Origin: Kushneria phyllosphaerae
GTDB lineage: Bacteria > Pseudomonadota > Gammaproteobacteria > Pseudomonadales > Halomonadaceae
Length of the DNA: 64,000 nt
Direction of reading: 5' to 3'
NCBI RefSeq assembly: GCF_900312995.1
Contig: NZ_ONZI01000006.1
Coordinates: 1-64,000 of the forward strand
The notes beneath the pieces were generated by a model, which saw only the letters and a list, made by a program, of their open reading frames with translations, was not told the DNA's origin and searched no databases. The first letter of the stretch is position 1; the number at the start of each line of letters is the position of its first letter. Positions 14,028-24,321 of this stretch are shown here, piece after piece. A program made the translations under genes and the position numbers.

Positions 14028-16871
14028 CTACAGGGTTTCGATGGTCCGACGCTGTGCCAGCAGCGTATCGCGATTGGCGCATGCCTCCTCAAGCTTGGCG
14101 CGTTCCTTGTCGACCACGGCGGCCGGTGCCTTGCTCATGAAGCTTTCGTTGCCGAGCTTTTTCTCGACACCATCCATCAGCTTCTGTTGCTTTTCGATGT
14201 CGCGATCGATGCGCGCAAGTTCAGCGTCACGATCAATATGCCCGGCCATCGGGACATGGACTTCCATGGCGCCGACACGCTGAACGCTGGAAGCAGGCAC
14301 ATCCTCAAAAGCAACAAAGTGCACGCTTTCCAGTCGTGCCAGCTTGCTCAAAAACAGTGCATTGTCCTTGAGGCGCTGGCGGTCGCTATCGTCGCCATGG
14401 GTCAAAAGGACTTCCAGCGGTTTGCCCGGCGCGATATTGAGTTCGGCGCGAATATTGCGGATGGCGACGATGACGGCCTTGACCCATTCAATATCGGCAA
14501 TGGCGGCTTCATCGATACGGGATTCATCAGCTAACGGCCAGGGCTGAACCATGATCGAGCTGCCCAGACGGTTGATATCCACGCCGGCCAGCAGCGATAC
14601 CTTCTGCCAGATTTCTTCGGTGATAAACGGCATCATCGGATGGGCCAGGCGCAAAATGGTTTCAAGTACGCGTACCAGCGTGCGACGCGTACCGCGCTGC
14701 GCCTCGGGTGTGGCTTCGGTGTCCCACAGCACCGGCTTGGAAAGTTCCAGATACCAGTCGCAGTACTCGTTCCAGACAAAGTCGTAAAGGGCCTGGGAGG
14801 CGTGGTCGAACCGGTATTCATCCAGTGCTTTCGTGACCTGGGTCTCGACCTGCTGAAGACGGGAAACGATCCAGCGGTCTGCCAGCGACAGCGCGACCTC
14901 GCCGTCAGGGCCGCAATCCTGACCCTCGGTATTCATCAGCACATAGCGTGCGGCGTTCCATAGCTTGTTGCAGAAGTTGCGATACCCTTCCAGACGACCA
15001 CCATCGAACTTGACGTCACGCCCGGTGCTGGCCAGAGACAAGAAGGTGTAGCGCAGGGCGTCGGTGCCGTTGGACTCAATACCCTCGGGAAACTCGGCTT
15101 TTGTGGCTTTAGCGATCGCCTTCGCCTTTTGCGGCTGCATCATGGCGCCGGTTCGCTTTTCCAGCAGCGTGTCCAGGTCGATGCCGTCGATCAGGTCGAT
15201 CGGGTCGAGCACGTTGCCCTTGGACTTGGACATTTTCTGGCCCTGACTGTCACGTACCAGTCCGTGCACATAGACCGTCTTGAACGGGACTTGACCTGTG
15301 AACTTGAGCGTCATCATGATCATCCGGGCGACCCAGAAGAAGATGATGTCAAAACCGGTCACCAGCGTGCTGGTCGGGTGGAAGGTCTCGAGTTCCGGAG
15401 TTTTTTCGGGCCAGCCCAGCGTGCCGAAGGTCCAGAGACCGGAGCTGAACCAGGTGTCCAGTACGTCATTGTCCTGAATCAGGATCGTCTCGGGGGAGAG
15501 GGCATATTTTTCACGCGCCTCTTCTTCACTGCGGGCGACATAGAACTTCCCGGTCTCGTCATACCAGGCTGGAATGCGATGGCCCCACCAGAGCTGGCGG
15601 GAAATACACCAGTCCTGCAGATCGCGCATCCACGAGAAGTACATGTTTTCGTAGCTTTTGGGCACGAAACGGATATCGCCGTTTTCCACTGCCTCGATGG
15701 CAGGCTTTGCCAGCGTTTCAACCGCCACGAACCACTGGTCGGTCAGCAGCGGCTCGATGACATCACCTGAGCGGTCGCCATAGGGCAGGGTGTTGGTGAT
15801 GGTCTCGACCTTCTCCAGCAGTCCTTGCGCGTCCATGTCGGCAACGATTTTCTCGCGCGCCTCAAAGCGGCTCAGGCCCTGATAGGCCTTGGGCAGGGTC
15901 GTGTCGATGTCATCACGCGCGCTGCCGTCCATATTGAAGACTTCGGCGGCGTCACGAATGCAGGCCTCCTGAGTGAAGACGTTGATCAGCGCGCTGTCAT
16001 GACGCCGGCCCACGCCGTAGTCATTGAAGTCATGGGCGGGCGTGATCTTCACACAGCCCGAGCCCTTGTCCATGTCGGCGTGTTCATCGGCAATCACCGG
16101 AATCCGCCGGCCCACCAGTGGCAGGGTAATGAACTTGCCGATCAGCGAGGCGTAGCGCTCGTCATCAGGGTTGACCGCCACGCAGGTATCACCCAGAAGC
16201 GTCTCGGGACGGGTGGTGGCGACCACCAGATGGTCCAGTCCGGCTTCGGTGGTGACACCATCGGCCAGCGGATAGCGGAAATGCCAGAACTGGCCCTGCT
16301 GGTCGCGGTTTTCCACTTCCAGATCCGAGATGGCCGTACCCAGCGTCGGGTCCCAGTTGACCAGCCGCTTGCCACGATAGATCAGGCCTTCGTCATGCAA
16401 GCGCACAAAGGCTTCGCGCACCGCGTTGGAAAAGCCCTCATCCATGGTGAAACGCTCGCGGCTCCAGTCAACGCTGGTGCCCATGCGTCTGAGCTGGCGG
16501 GTGATGTGGCCGCCGGATTCGTTTTTCCACTCCCACACCTTGTCGATGAACGCCTCACGACCCAGATCGTGGCGCGACTGACCGGTCTCGTGCTGCAGCT
16601 TGCGTTCGACCAGCATCTGGGTCGCGATGCCGGCGTGGTCGGTGCCGATCTGCCACAGGGTATTGTGACCCTTCATGCGCTGATAGCGGATCAGGGTGTC
16701 CATCAGCGTGTCCTGGAAGGCATGCCCCATGTGCAGACTGCCGGTCACATTGGGCGGCGGAATCATGATGGTATAGGGCGAGCCCTGACCTGTGGGAGCA
16801 AAATAGCCCTTGGATTCCCAGTGCTGATACCAGGCGCGTTCGATCGATTCAGGCTGATAGGTTTTTTCCAT
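14028..16871 (-). CDS. valS: Valyl-tRNA synthetase
   Basis: ValS (947 aa) charges tRNA-Val with valine and edits threonine. The class I signature HIGH appears as HMGH at about 47-50 within [13 protein letters not shown], and KMSKS lies at 546-550. The editing domain lies between them, an anticodon-binding domain with the typical KLWNAARYV follows, and a C-terminal coiled coil spans about 880-947. The length agrees with E. coli (951). The ATG at 16871 is chosen from family alignment; an in-frame extension of 35 residues upstream has no similarity. In most gammaproteobacteria valS follows holC directly; here a chemoreceptor gene on the other strand separates them. Confidence 0.97.
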   Translation of the reverse strand: MEKTYQPESIERAWYQHWESKGYFAPTGQGSPYTIMIPPPNVTGSLHMGHAFQDTLMDTLIRYQRMKGHNTLWQIGTDHAGIATQMLVERKLQHETGQSRHDLGREAFIDKVWEWKNESGGHITRQLRRMGTSVDWSRERFTMDEGFSNAVREAFVRLHDEGLIYRGKRLVNWDPTLGTAISDLEVENRDQQGQFWHFRYPLADGVTTEAGLDHLVVATTRPETLLGDTCVAVNPDDERYASLIGKFITLPLVGRRIPVIADEHADMDKGSGCVKITPAHDFNDYGVGRRHDSALINVFTQEACIRDAAEVFNMDGSARDDIDTTLPKAYQGLSRFEAREKIVADMDAQGLLEKVETITNTLPYGDRSGDVIEPLLTDQWFVAVETLAKPAIEAVENGDIRFVPKSYENMYFSWMRDLQDWCISRQLWWGHRIPAWYDETGKFYVARSEEEAREKYALSPETILIQDNDVLDTWFSSGLWTFGTLGWPEKTPELETFHPTSTLVTGFDIIFFWVARMIMMTLKFTGQVPFKTVYVHGLVRDSQGQKMSKSKGNVLDPIDLIDGIDLDTLLEKRTGAMMQPQKAKAIAKATKAEFPEGIESNGTDALRYTFLSLASTGRDVKFDGGRLEGYRNFCNKLWNAARYVLMNTEGQDCGPDGEVALSLADRWIVSRLQQVETQVTKALDEYRFDHASQALYDFVWNEYCDWYLELSKPVLWDTEATPEAQRGTRRTLVRVLETILRLAHPMMPFITEEIWQKVSLLAGVDINRLGSSIMVQPWPLADESRIDEAAIADIEWVKAVIVAIRNIRAELNIAPGKPLEVLLTHGDDSDRQRLKDNALFLSKLARLESVHFVAFEDVPASSVQRVGAMEVHVPMAGHIDRDAELARIDRDIEKQQKLMDGVEKKLGNESFMSKAPAAVVDKERAKLEEACANRDTLLAQRRTIETL

Positions 16872-16989
16872 GGACCGGCTCGGTTTGAAGCTGTGAAGTA
16901 CTCGCAAAATGCACGTGTGTGCTCGAGTCTGCGAAAAATGGCGCCAATTATAGCGCTGTCGAGGGGGACACGTCATGGCATGACGTGGT

Positions 16990-17016
16990 TAAAGAATTGT
17001 TGAACAAGGCCGATAG
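16990..17016 (+). promoter_or_regulatory. Sigma-28 (FliA) promoter of the chemoreceptor gene
   Basis: TAAAGAAT, an exact 11-base spacer and GCCGATAG closely follow the FliA consensus TAAAGTTT-N11-GCCGATAA. It lies about 100 bases upstream of the chemoreceptor start on the same strand, so flagellar-class expression of that gene is expected. Confidence 0.85.
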
Positions 17017-17119
17017 AGCGCCGACGGTTAATACCAAAGTCTAAGTTCATGTGAAGCGTTGGAAGCGCCCGGTGAGATAGCCCTCCTTTTTTGGCAGATA
17101 TTCAAGCGAGTATGTAGAC

Positions 17120-18772
17120 ATGCAGGTAACAGGGACATCAGGTTCAGGTCTTTTCTCGGGGCTTCGAAAGCCCGCGGGCGTCTCGCGCGCCGATCACGGC
17201 CTTGAAGGACAGGCAGCGGGCAGCGAGGGCATGACCCTGCGTCGTCAGATGATGGCAGGCATCGCCATCATGTGGCTGATTCTGGTGGGCATGCTCATGG
17301 TCAATGCCTGGCAAAGCCGGGGCGTCATGTACGCTGAACGTGAGGCACGACTGACCAGTGCCGTGGACATGGCGGAGAACCTCGTAAAGCACTATCAGGG
17401 CCGGGTCGAACGCGGCGAGCTGTCAGAAAGTGCCGCACGTCAGCAGGCGTTCAGTGAACTCCGCGACCTGCGCTTTGATGGGGGCGACAACTATGTCTAC
17501 GTGGTCAACGGCAACCTGCAGATCATGGCCCATCCCAAAAGGCCTTATGGGCAGGATGTCTCGGCGGTAACCGACCCGACCGGTCGTCTGCTGTTTCAGG
17601 ACCTGGTCAGTGAAGGTCGTGCTCATGGTCAGGGCTTTACCGAATACCGCTCCAACTTTGCGCGTGGCTCTGAGTCCAAACCCCGCGTCAAAGCCTTTGT
17701 TTCAAGATATGAGCCCTGGGATATCTATCTGGCCAGCGGCGTGTTCATGGGCGACGTCAACGCCACCGTGCTGGATAACCTCATGGCGTCGGGGCTGGTC
17801 GTGCTGGCGGCCGGCGCCCTGCTGACTGCCATGTTCTGGTGGGGCATGCAGCGTGTGCTGCGCCGGCTGGGCGGAGAGCCTGCCTATGCGGCCGGTGTGG
17901 TCAGACAGATTGCCGACGGCGATCTGACCGCGCCCGTGACGCTGCGCCAGGGTGACCGGACCAGTCTGCTGGCCAACATCAAGAGCATGCGTGATGCGCT
18001 GGCGGACTCGGTTCGCGTCATTCAGACCACCAGTCTGTCGGTGGATCAGGGGGCCGGCGAGATCGCCTCGGGCAATCAGGAGCTTTCCTCGCGCACCGAG
18101 CAGCAGGCCGCTGCGCTTGAAGAGACCTCCTCAAGCATGGAGCAGATGACCGCCAGCGTGCGACAGAGTGCCGACAGTGCCGATCAGGCCCGACATCTCG
18201 CCCAGCAGGCACGTGATACCTCGCGGGAAGGCCAGCAGGCCATTGATGAGGCCGTAAAGTCCATGGCCGCCATTACCGAGGGCTCCACGAAAATTGCCGA
18301 TATTGTCTCGCTGATCGACAGTATCGCCTTCCAGACCAACCTGCTGGCGCTGAATGCCTCGGTCGAGGCCGCCCGTGCCGGAGAAGAAGGGCGCGGCTTT
18401 GCAGTGGTCGCCGGTGAAGTGCGCCAGCTGGCCAATCGCTCGGCCTCGGCGGCTCAGGACATCAAGACCCTGATCGATTCGTCCGGGCGGCAGGTGGGTG
18501 ATGGGGCTCAGCGCGTGCAGGCGGCGAGCGAGCGCATGGGCGATGTTGATGCGCGCATTCAACGCATGAATGATCTGCTGGGTGAAATTGCCGCCGGTGC
18601 CCGTGAACAGAGCAGCGGTATCGAACAGATCAGCCAGGCGGTCAGCCAGATGGATCAATCCACTCAGCACAACGCTGCTTTGGTGGAGCAGACCGCGGCG
18701 GCGGCCGGGGAGCTTGAAGGGCGCGCACAGGAGCTTCGCGAGGTGACGCGTCGTTTCAGGGTGGCGCCGTAG
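17120..18772 (+). CDS. Methyl-accepting chemotaxis protein with single Cache domain
   Basis: This 550-residue receptor has a first membrane helix at about 44-66 ([16 protein letters not shown]), a periplasmic sCache_2-like sensor to about 215 ([30 protein letters not shown]), and a second helix at about 222-243. HAMP and a signalling hairpin follow, with the conserved tip [21 protein letters not shown]. It lacks a C-terminal NWETF-type tether. It should report a small ligand, perhaps an organic acid, to CheA; the ligand is not deducible. The ATG at 17120 is assumed; an internal ATG at 17231, just before the first helix, is an alternative. It is monocistronic, with a FliA promoter upstream. 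Confidence 0.92.
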   Translation: MQVTGTSGSGLFSGLRKPAGVSRADHGLEGQAAGSEGMTLRRQMMAGIAIMWLILVGMLMVNAWQSRGVMYAEREARLTSAVDMAENLVKHYQGRVERGELSESAARQQAFSELRDLRFDGGDNYVYVVNGNLQIMAHPKRPYGQDVSAVTDPTGRLLFQDLVSEGRAHGQGFTEYRSNFARGSESKPRVKAFVSRYEPWDIYLASGVFMGDVNATVLDNLMASGLVVLAAGALLTAMFWWGMQRVLRRLGGEPAYAAGVVRQIADGDLTAPVTLRQGDRTSLLANIKSMRDALADSVRVIQTTSLSVDQGAGEIASGNQELSSRTEQQAAALEETSSSMEQMTASVRQSADSADQARHLAQQARDTSREGQQAIDEAVKSMAAITEGSTKIADIVSLIDSIAFQTNLLALNASVEAARAGEEGRGFAVVAGEVRQLANRSASAAQDIKTLIDSSGRQVGDGAQRVQAASERMGDVDARIQRMNDLLGEIAAGAREQSSGIEQISQAVSQMDQSTQHNAALVEQTAAAAGELEGRAQELREVTRRFRVAP

Positions 18773-18908
18773 CACTGAGCCTGCGTGATCGACGCATCCG
18801 GCATCCGGCATCCCGCACACGAGCCCGCGCTTTCAAAAAAGAAATTGAAAGAAAGCGGTCATTAAAAGGCCGTCATTGAAAGGAGGGTTTTTTAAAAACA
18901 GCGCTTAA

Positions 18909-18947
18909 CAAAAAGGGGGGCCGGCAGTTGCCGGTCCCCCTTTTTAA
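18909..18947. terminator. Bidirectional terminator between the chemoreceptor gene and holC
   Basis: A-rich sequence, a GGGGG...CCGGCAGTTGCCGG...CCCCC stem and a T-run lie between two convergent genes. It can end both transcripts. Confidence 0.87.
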
Positions 18948-18969
18948 TTCAGACGTTACCCGCCGTGCC

Positions 18970-19401
18970 TCAGCTGTTGATGTGGTGCGCCTTCACTTCA
19001 TAACCGCGGCTTTTGTAGGTCTGCCAGCATTCGCGCTTGGCGCTGAGCACTTCCTGATGCTGGTTGATGATTTCGGCCACGCGCTCAAAGCGGGAAAACC
19101 ACGACGGAATCGCAGCGTTCAGGTTCAATAGCGCCTCGATGCCAGGCTCCGGAGGGGCTTCCCAGCCCAGCGTCACCGGGGCCGGCGGCAGGCTCTGCTC
19201 GCCCATGAGCACGTGCGGGACAAAGGCGTCCTGGCGAAAGACCCACAGCCGCTCATCAAATTCACGTGCCATGGCGTCATCTTCCAGGTGCACGTGCAGC
19301 CGATAGCCCTTGCGATAGATGGTCTCGGCCAGCCGACAGGCGAAGTCGAATCTGGCCTCCAGCGTCGTGGCCGAGAGCACATAGAAATCGATGCGGGTCA
19401 T
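18970..19401 (-). CDS. holC: DNA polymerase III chi subunit
   Basis: HolC (143 aa) is the clamp-loader subunit that contacts single-strand-binding protein. It is recognised from MTRIDFYVLS, ACRLAETIYRKGYRLHVH, LWVFRQDAFVPH and the C-terminal RFERVAEIIN and RGYEV segments, and from its length. The usual gammaproteobacterial order is pepA-holC-valS. Here an SDR gene ends two bases before the holC start, so the two are probably co-transcribed and translationally coupled, and valS is separated downstream. Confidence 0.94.
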   Translation of the reverse strand: MTRIDFYVLSATTLEARFDFACRLAETIYRKGYRLHVHLEDDAMAREFDERLWVFRQDAFVPHVLMGEQSLPPAPVTLGWEAPPEPGIEALLNLNAAIPSWFSRFERVAEIINQHQEVLSAKRECWQTYKSRGYEVKAHHINS

Positions 19402-19403
19402 GC

Positions 19404-20150
19404 TCAGACGCCGCCGTCGATGTCCAGGCGTGCACCGGTGGTAAATGACGCCTCGTCACTGGCCAGCCACAGGATGCCGCTGGCGATCTCAATGGCATTG
19501 CCGGCACGGCCCATGGGGATGCTCTTGCTCGACTGTTCCGGCTTGTCGGGTCTGCCGCCGCTGGCATGGATCTCGGTATTGATCACGCCCGGACGCACGC
19601 CGTTGACCCGGATACCCTCACCGGCCAGCTCCTTGGCAAGGCCTTCGGTAAAGGTGTCGATGGCGCCCTTGGAGGCGGCGTAGTCGACATATTCACTTGA
19701 GCCACCGCGATGGGCTGCTGCCGAGGAAATATTGACGATGGCGCCGCCCTTGCCGCCATGGCGGGTCGACATGCGCTTGATGGCCTCGCGTGCGCACATG
19801 AACGGACCGGTCACGTTGACCCGCATCATGCGGTCCACGCGCTCAAAACTCATCTCGTCCACACGCGCAACCTGATCGACGATGCCGGCATTGTTGACCA
19901 GCACGTCCACCGGGCCGAGTTCACGGTCGACGGTTTCAAAAAGCGCCACGATATCGGCTTCCACGGCCATGTCGGCCTGTACGGCCAGCGCTCGACCACC
20001 GGCTGCCGTAATCTCGTTGACGACCTGGTCGGCGGCCTCACGATTGCTGACGTAGTTGACAGCGACCTGATAGCCGCGAGTGGCGGCCAGGCGGGCGGTG
20101 GCGGCACCGATGCCGCGGCTGCCGCCGGTCACGATCATGACTTTGCTCAT
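19404..20150 (-). CDS. Short-chain dehydrogenase/reductase, YgfF-like
   Basis: This 248-residue classical SDR has the NAD(P)-binding TGGSRGIG at residues 8-15, the NNAG motif near 88, and the catalytic Ser-Tyr-Lys set (NISSAA, then YVDYAASKGA). The C-terminal RLDIDGGV is typical. It resembles the glucose-1-dehydrogenase/YgfF group; the substrate is unknown. The start has GGAGAAATTCA upstream. It follows the ilvE terminator and runs into holC with a two-base gap. Confidence 0.88.
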   Translation of the reverse strand: MSKVMIVTGGSRGIGAATARLAATRGYQVAVNYVSNREAADQVVNEITAAGGRALAVQADMAVEADIVALFETVDRELGPVDVLVNNAGIVDQVARVDEMSFERVDRMMRVNVTGPFMCAREAIKRMSTRHGGKGGAIVNISSAAAHRGGSSEYVDYAASKGAIDTFTEGLAKELAGEGIRVNGVRPGVINTEIHASGGRPDKPEQSSKSIPMGRAGNAIEIASGILWLASDEASFTTGARLDIDGGV

Positions 20151-20187
20151 TGAATTTCTCCTGTAGGCGTAGGGCAGGCATTCACGT

Positions 20188-20215
20188 AATAACGCCGCCC
20201 TCAGGCGGCGTTATT
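20188..20215 (-). terminator. ilvE terminator
   Basis: A perfect 12-bp stem AATAACGCCGCC/GGCGGCGTTATT with a 4-base loop lies six bases past the ilvE stop. The AT-rich foot of the stem replaces a separate T-run, so some read-through into the SDR-holC genes is possible. Confidence 0.75.
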
Positions 20216-20221
20216 TCAGGC

Positions 20222-21325
20222 TCAGGCCAGACGTGTCAGCCAGCCATGACGGTCCTCGACGCGACCGTACTGAATATCTAGTAGCTGCTTGCGGATCGAT
20301 TTGCCGACCTCGCCACCGCTGCCATCGCTGCAGCTCAGACGGTCATTGTCGCTGACCAGCTCGCCGATGGGCGTGATGACCGCGGCGGTGCCGCAGGCGA
20401 ACACTTCGGTGATCTCACCGGAGTGCACGCCCTCGCGCCATTCCTCGATACTGATGCCACGCTCTTCGGGCTTGAGCCCGGCATCGGCGGCCAGCTGCAG
20501 GACCGAGTCACGCGTGACACCTTCAAGGATCGTGCCGGTCAGGGCCGGGGTTACGATGCGCCCGTCCTTGAACACGAAAAACAGGTTCATGCCGCCCAGC
20601 TCTTCGACCCACTTGCTCTCGACAGCGTCCAGAAACGCCACCTGGTCACAGCCGTGGGTTTCTGCTTCCTTTTGCGCCGCCAGCGAGGCGGCGTAGTTAC
20701 CGCCGCACTTGGCAAAACCGGTACCGCCGGGCGCGGCGCGGTTGTAATTGGAAGACAGCCAGATCGAGACCGGCTTGACGCCACCCTTGAAGTAGGCCGC
20801 CGCCGGTGAGGCGATAACGTAGTAGTCGACCTCTTTTGAGGGACGCACGCCAAGAAACTTCTCGCTGGCGATCATGAACGGGCGCAGGTAAAGACTGGAT
20901 TCCTCGGCCTCGCTGGCAGGCGTGGGCACCCAGTCAACGTCCTGGCTGACGAGCGCCTTCAGCGAGCCGATAAAGGTCTCGGCGTCCAGCTCCGGCAGGG
21001 CCAGTCGGCGCGCCGAGGCCTGAAAGCGTGCCGCGTTTTTCTCCGGCCGGAAGGTCCAGACGGACCCATCAGCGTGGCGGTAGGCCTTGACCCCTTCAAA
21101 GATTTCCTGGGCGTAGTGCAGCACCGAGGCGGCGGGGTCCAGCGACAGCGGCCCGTAAGGGCGCACTTCACCGGCATTCCAGCCTTCGGCATGGGTCCAG
21201 CGCACATGGGCCATGTGATCGGTAAAGTAGCGACCAAACCCCGGGTTGCTCAGGATCTCGTCACGCTGACCGGCGTCGGTGGGCGTGGTGGTGGGGCGAA
21301 GCTCAAAGCCTTGAGAGGAAGACAC
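20222..21325 (-). CDS. ilvE: Branched-chain amino acid aminotransferase
   Basis: This 367-residue fold-type IV PLP enzyme transfers amino groups between glutamate and the keto acids of valine, leucine and isoleucine. The catalytic Lys lies in GTGFAKCGGNYAASL. Other landmarks are HYAQEIFEGVKAYRH near residue 88, the LYLRPFMIASE region, and EVFACGTAAVITPIG near the C-terminus, all typical of the group II enzymes. The GTG at 21325 has GGAGAA upstream and gives a normal family N-terminus; an extension back to 21493 has no similarity. It is inserted between pepA and holC, which are usually adjacent. Confidence 0.93.
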   Translation of the reverse strand: MSSSQGFELRPTTTPTDAGQRDEILSNPGFGRYFTDHMAHVRWTHAEGWNAGEVRPYGPLSLDPAASVLHYAQEIFEGVKAYRHADGSVWTFRPEKNAARFQASARRLALPELDAETFIGSLKALVSQDVDWVPTPASEAEESSLYLRPFMIASEKFLGVRPSKEVDYYVIASPAAAYFKGGVKPVSIWLSSNYNRAAPGGTGFAKCGGNYAASLAAQKEAETHGCDQVAFLDAVESKWVEELGGMNLFFVFKDGRIVTPALTGTILEGVTRDSVLQLAADAGLKPEERGISIEEWREGVHSGEITEVFACGTAAVITPIGELVSDNDRLSCSDGSGGEVGKSIRKQLLDIQYGRVEDRHGWLTRLA

Positions 21326-21476
21326 GATTCGGATTCTCCGTGAGTACGGTAGCCAGGCGAGAAGTACACATCGCTGTCGATCATCGGCAACGGCGTATCC
21401 GATAACGCTGGTCCGACAGATGATTAAAGGGCACGTCAGAAACAGATTGCCAAGAATGACACAGGCGCCCTGCGCC

Positions 21477-21501
21477 AATAAAGCCCGCCGCATGGCGACG
21501 G
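21477..21501 (-). terminator. pepA terminator
   Basis: On the minus strand GCCCGTCGC, loop CAT and GCGGCGGGC are followed by TTTATT. It is nested in a larger inverted repeat (GCGCCCTGCGCC against GGGCGCAGGGC). It lies just downstream of the pepA stop. Confidence 0.75.
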
Positions 21502-21536
21502 GCGCAGGGCACCTGGGTCAGGCGCTGCGATCACGA

Positions 21537-23021
21537 TCAGTGAGGCGCGCGCGACAGCAGGTATTCACTTAAAAGGCCGACCGGTCGGCCGGTGCCGCCT
21601 TTCTTGCCATCCCAGGCCGTACCGGCCACGTCCAGATGTGCCCAGGGATAGCTTTTGGCAAAGCGGGACAAAAAGCAGGCCGCCGTGATGGTGCCGGCCG
21701 GCCGACCACCGATATTGGCCATGTCGGCGTATTCGGAGTCGAGCTGGCTCTGGTACTCCTCCCACAGCGGTAGCTGCCAGGCGCGGTCCCATGCGATGTT
21801 GCCCGCCTCCAGAAGCTGCTGCGCCAGAGCGTCGTTATTGGACAGCAGTGCCGAGGTCTGGTGACCCAGCGCGACAATGCAGGCGCCGGTCAGGGTGGCG
21901 ATATCCACTACCGAGGCAGGCTGATAGCGTTCGGCATAGGTCAGCGCGTCGCACAGTACCAGTCGGCCTTCGGCGTCGGTGTTGAGCACCTCGACGGTCA
22001 GACCCTTGAGGGTGGTAATGATGTCGCCGGGTTTCAACGCGCTGGCGTCCGGCATGTTCTCGGCCGAGGCAATGATGGCAACCACGTTGATGTTCGGCTT
22101 TAAAGCGGTGATGGCCTTCATGGTACCCATGACGCTGGCGGCGCCACCCATGTCGAACTTCATCTCGTCCATGTTGGCCCCGCCCTTGAGCGAGATACCG
22201 CCGCTGTCAAAGGTGATGCCCTTGCCGACCAGTACGTGGGGGGCTTCCTCGGGGTCGTCGGCGCCCTTGTATTCCATGACGATCAAACGCGAGGGCTCGG
22301 TGCTGCCCTGGCCCACGGCCAGAATGGCGCCGGCGCCCATGGCTTCCAGTGCCTTCTCGTCATGAATGGTGACCTTGAGACCTCCCTCCGCACCAAGCTT
22401 TTCGGCCTCGTCGGCCAGATAGCGCGGGGTGCAGACATTGCCCGGCAGGTTGCCCAGTTCCCGGGCCAGATTGATCCCGGCGCCAATGCCGGCACCGATC
22501 CGGGCGCCGGCCTCGGCACCAGCGGCCTCGTTGGCATCACTGACCATCAGCGACAGGCGAGTCAGGGCGATCGGCGGGCGCTTTTTCGATTTAAAGCGGT
22601 CAAAGCGATAAGTGGCACGCAGGGTGGCCTCGGCAATCATGCGCGCTTTCCAGACCACATCATGCGGCCCGTTTTCCCGATCCAGCATGGCAATGGCGGC
22701 ATTTTCGACCGGCAGGGCCAGCAGCACGCCGAAGGCGGCATCGAGTACCTTTCGAAAGGCGCCTTCGTTGAATTCACCGGTTTCCCCGCAGCCCACCAGC
22801 AGCAGACGGGCAGTGTTCAGGCCGGGCGCGAAGGGCACCAGCTGGGTGTTGGCAGTGGCAGGGTCAAAATCGCCCCGTTCCATCAGCTGTGTGATCAGGC
22901 GCTCGCTGGCGTCATCCAGACGCTCGCTGGCCGGGGGCAAATCACCGTCCTTGAACACCGGCACAATAATGCAGTCGGTTTCGGAGCGGGCCGGGTTGGC
23001 GGTGAGCACGGGAAATTCCAT
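21537..23021 (-). CDS. pepA: Leucyl aminopeptidase (M17)
   Basis: PepA (494 aa) is a cytosolic hexameric two-metal aminopeptidase; in E. coli it also binds DNA in Xer recombination and carAB control. The metal and catalytic centre is visible as GKGITFDSGGISLKGG, MDEMKFDMGGAA and the signature NTDAEGRLVL. The N-terminal macro-like domain is complete. The ATG at 23021 has GGGGAGA upstream; an in-frame extension of 48 residues is rejected. It is divergent from lptF, the common arrangement in gammaproteobacteria. Confidence 0.96.
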   Translation of the reverse strand: MEFPVLTANPARSETDCIIVPVFKDGDLPPASERLDDASERLITQLMERGDFDPATANTQLVPFAPGLNTARLLLVGCGETGEFNEGAFRKVLDAAFGVLLALPVENAAIAMLDRENGPHDVVWKARMIAEATLRATYRFDRFKSKKRPPIALTRLSLMVSDANEAAGAEAGARIGAGIGAGINLARELGNLPGNVCTPRYLADEAEKLGAEGGLKVTIHDEKALEAMGAGAILAVGQGSTEPSRLIVMEYKGADDPEEAPHVLVGKGITFDSGGISLKGGANMDEMKFDMGGAASVMGTMKAITALKPNINVVAIIASAENMPDASALKPGDIITTLKGLTVEVLNTDAEGRLVLCDALTYAERYQPASVVDIATLTGACIVALGHQTSALLSNNDALAQQLLEAGNIAWDRAWQLPLWEEYQSQLDSEYADMANIGGRPAGTITAACFLSRFAKSYPWAHLDVAGTAWDGKKGGTGRPVGLLSEYLLSRAPH

Positions 23022-23241
23022 GGTGTCTCCCCAAGACAATGCGGTGGGTATTGGTGATAATGACTGTTTTGAACAGACACGTTGTCGAGTACGGTAAACG
23101 TATGGTCGACGCGTTGAACAGGTGGGTCCGAACAGGCCTTCAGTGTACGCAAACCCCTGCACCATTGCATGGTCGGGAGTTACCTTGCGATAGGTGCATC
23201 GGAAACGATCGCTCGATATTGATGTATGAGGGAGTCTGCGC

Positions 23242-24321
23242 TTGATCGTTTTTCGCTACTTGATTCGTGAAATATTGACCACGATGAGTGCCGTGACCGG
23301 CATTTTGCTGCTGGTCATCATGGGCAATCGCTTTATTCGCTACTTCAGTGATGTTGCGGAGGGCGACTTTCCGGCCAGCCTTCTGGGCAGCCTGATGCTG
23401 TTTCATCTGCCCAGTTTCCTTCAGCTGATTCTGCCGCTGGCCTTCTTTCTGGGCATCCTGCTCGCCTACGGGCAGCTCTATCTCAACAGTGAAATGACGG
23501 TTCTGGCAGCCTGTGGCGTCAGCCCCGCACGCATTCTGGGCGCGTCATGCTGGCCGGCACTGTTGATGGCCTGTGTGGTGGGCGCCTGTAGTCTGTGGCT
23601 GACGCCGGCCGGACTGACCCAGAATGAAAAAACGCTGACCGAGCAGCGGGAGAAGGCCGATTTCAGTGCGCTGACGCCCGGGCGCTTTCAAAAGCTCGGG
23701 GATCGCACCATTTATGCCGAGCGTGTCGAGCAGGGCAGCAGCCGGATGGAAAACGTCTTTATTGCCGAGCAGACCCGCAACGAGCAGGGCCAGCGGGTGG
23801 ATGTGCTGACCCAGGGCAAGAGTGGTTATCAGACCACCGACCCGGACAACGACAGCCGTTTTCTGGTGCTTTCCGACGGTACCCGAGAGAGTGTCAGGCC
23901 GGGCAGCCGGGTGGCCGAGCAGCTGGTGTTCGACACCTATGCTGCCCGGCTTGAAAACGGCACCGCCCAGATGGACGTGGATGATGTCGAGCTTCAGCCC
24001 ACCTGGCGCCTTCTCGGGGATGACAGCAACAAGGCGCGCGCCGCCCTTCAATGGCGGATTTCGCTGGCTCTGATGGTGCCGATTCTGACCATGATTGCCC
24101 TGCCACTGTCGCGTGCCAATCCACGCCAGGGGCGCTTTGCCAAGATGATGCCGGCCATCATCCTGTATGTGGCCTACATGAGTCTGCTGCTGGCGGCGCA
24201 GGACGCCGTGGGCAGCGGCAGTCTCCCGACCAGCATTGGGCTCTGGCCCATTCACGCCGTCTTTGCCCTGATCGGGGCCTGGCTTTTGTATCGAAGCAGC
24301 CAGTATGGAGGGGCGCGCTGA
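23242..24321 (+). CDS. lptF: Lipopolysaccharide export permease LptF
   Basis: LptF (359 aa) is one of two inner-membrane permeases of the LptB2FG transporter that extracts LPS from the inner membrane. It has three N-terminal membrane helices (from FRYLIREILTTMSAVTGILL), a periplasmic jellyroll domain at about 125-265 and three C-terminal helices. RYFSDVAEGDFP and LYGQLYLNSEMTVLAACGV-like stretches are family typical. It overlaps lptG by one base (TGATG), giving translational coupling. Confidence 0.95.
   Translation: MIVFRYLIREILTTMSAVTGILLLVIMGNRFIRYFSDVAEGDFPASLLGSLMLFHLPSFLQLILPLAFFLGILLAYGQLYLNSEMTVLAACGVSPARILGASCWPALLMACVVGACSLWLTPAGLTQNEKTLTEQREKADFSALTPGRFQKLGDRTIYAERVEQGSSRMENVFIAEQTRNEQGQRVDVLTQGKSGYQTTDPDNDSRFLVLSDGTRESVRPGSRVAEQLVFDTYAARLENGTAQMDVDDVELQPTWRLLGDDSNKARAALQWRISLALMVPILTMIALPLSRANPRQGRFAKMMPAIILYVAYMSLLLAAQDAVGSGSLPTSIGLWPIHAVFALIGAWLLYRSSQYGGAR

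Noticed and set aside
16872..16976. N-terminal extension of ValS by 35 residues
   Set aside because: The extension has no similarity to synthetases, and the ATG at 16871 gives the standard start.
15825..17003. A 392-codon open frame on the plus strand opposite the 5' end of valS
   Set aside because: It is opposite the conserved synthetase core and has no supported start or domain.
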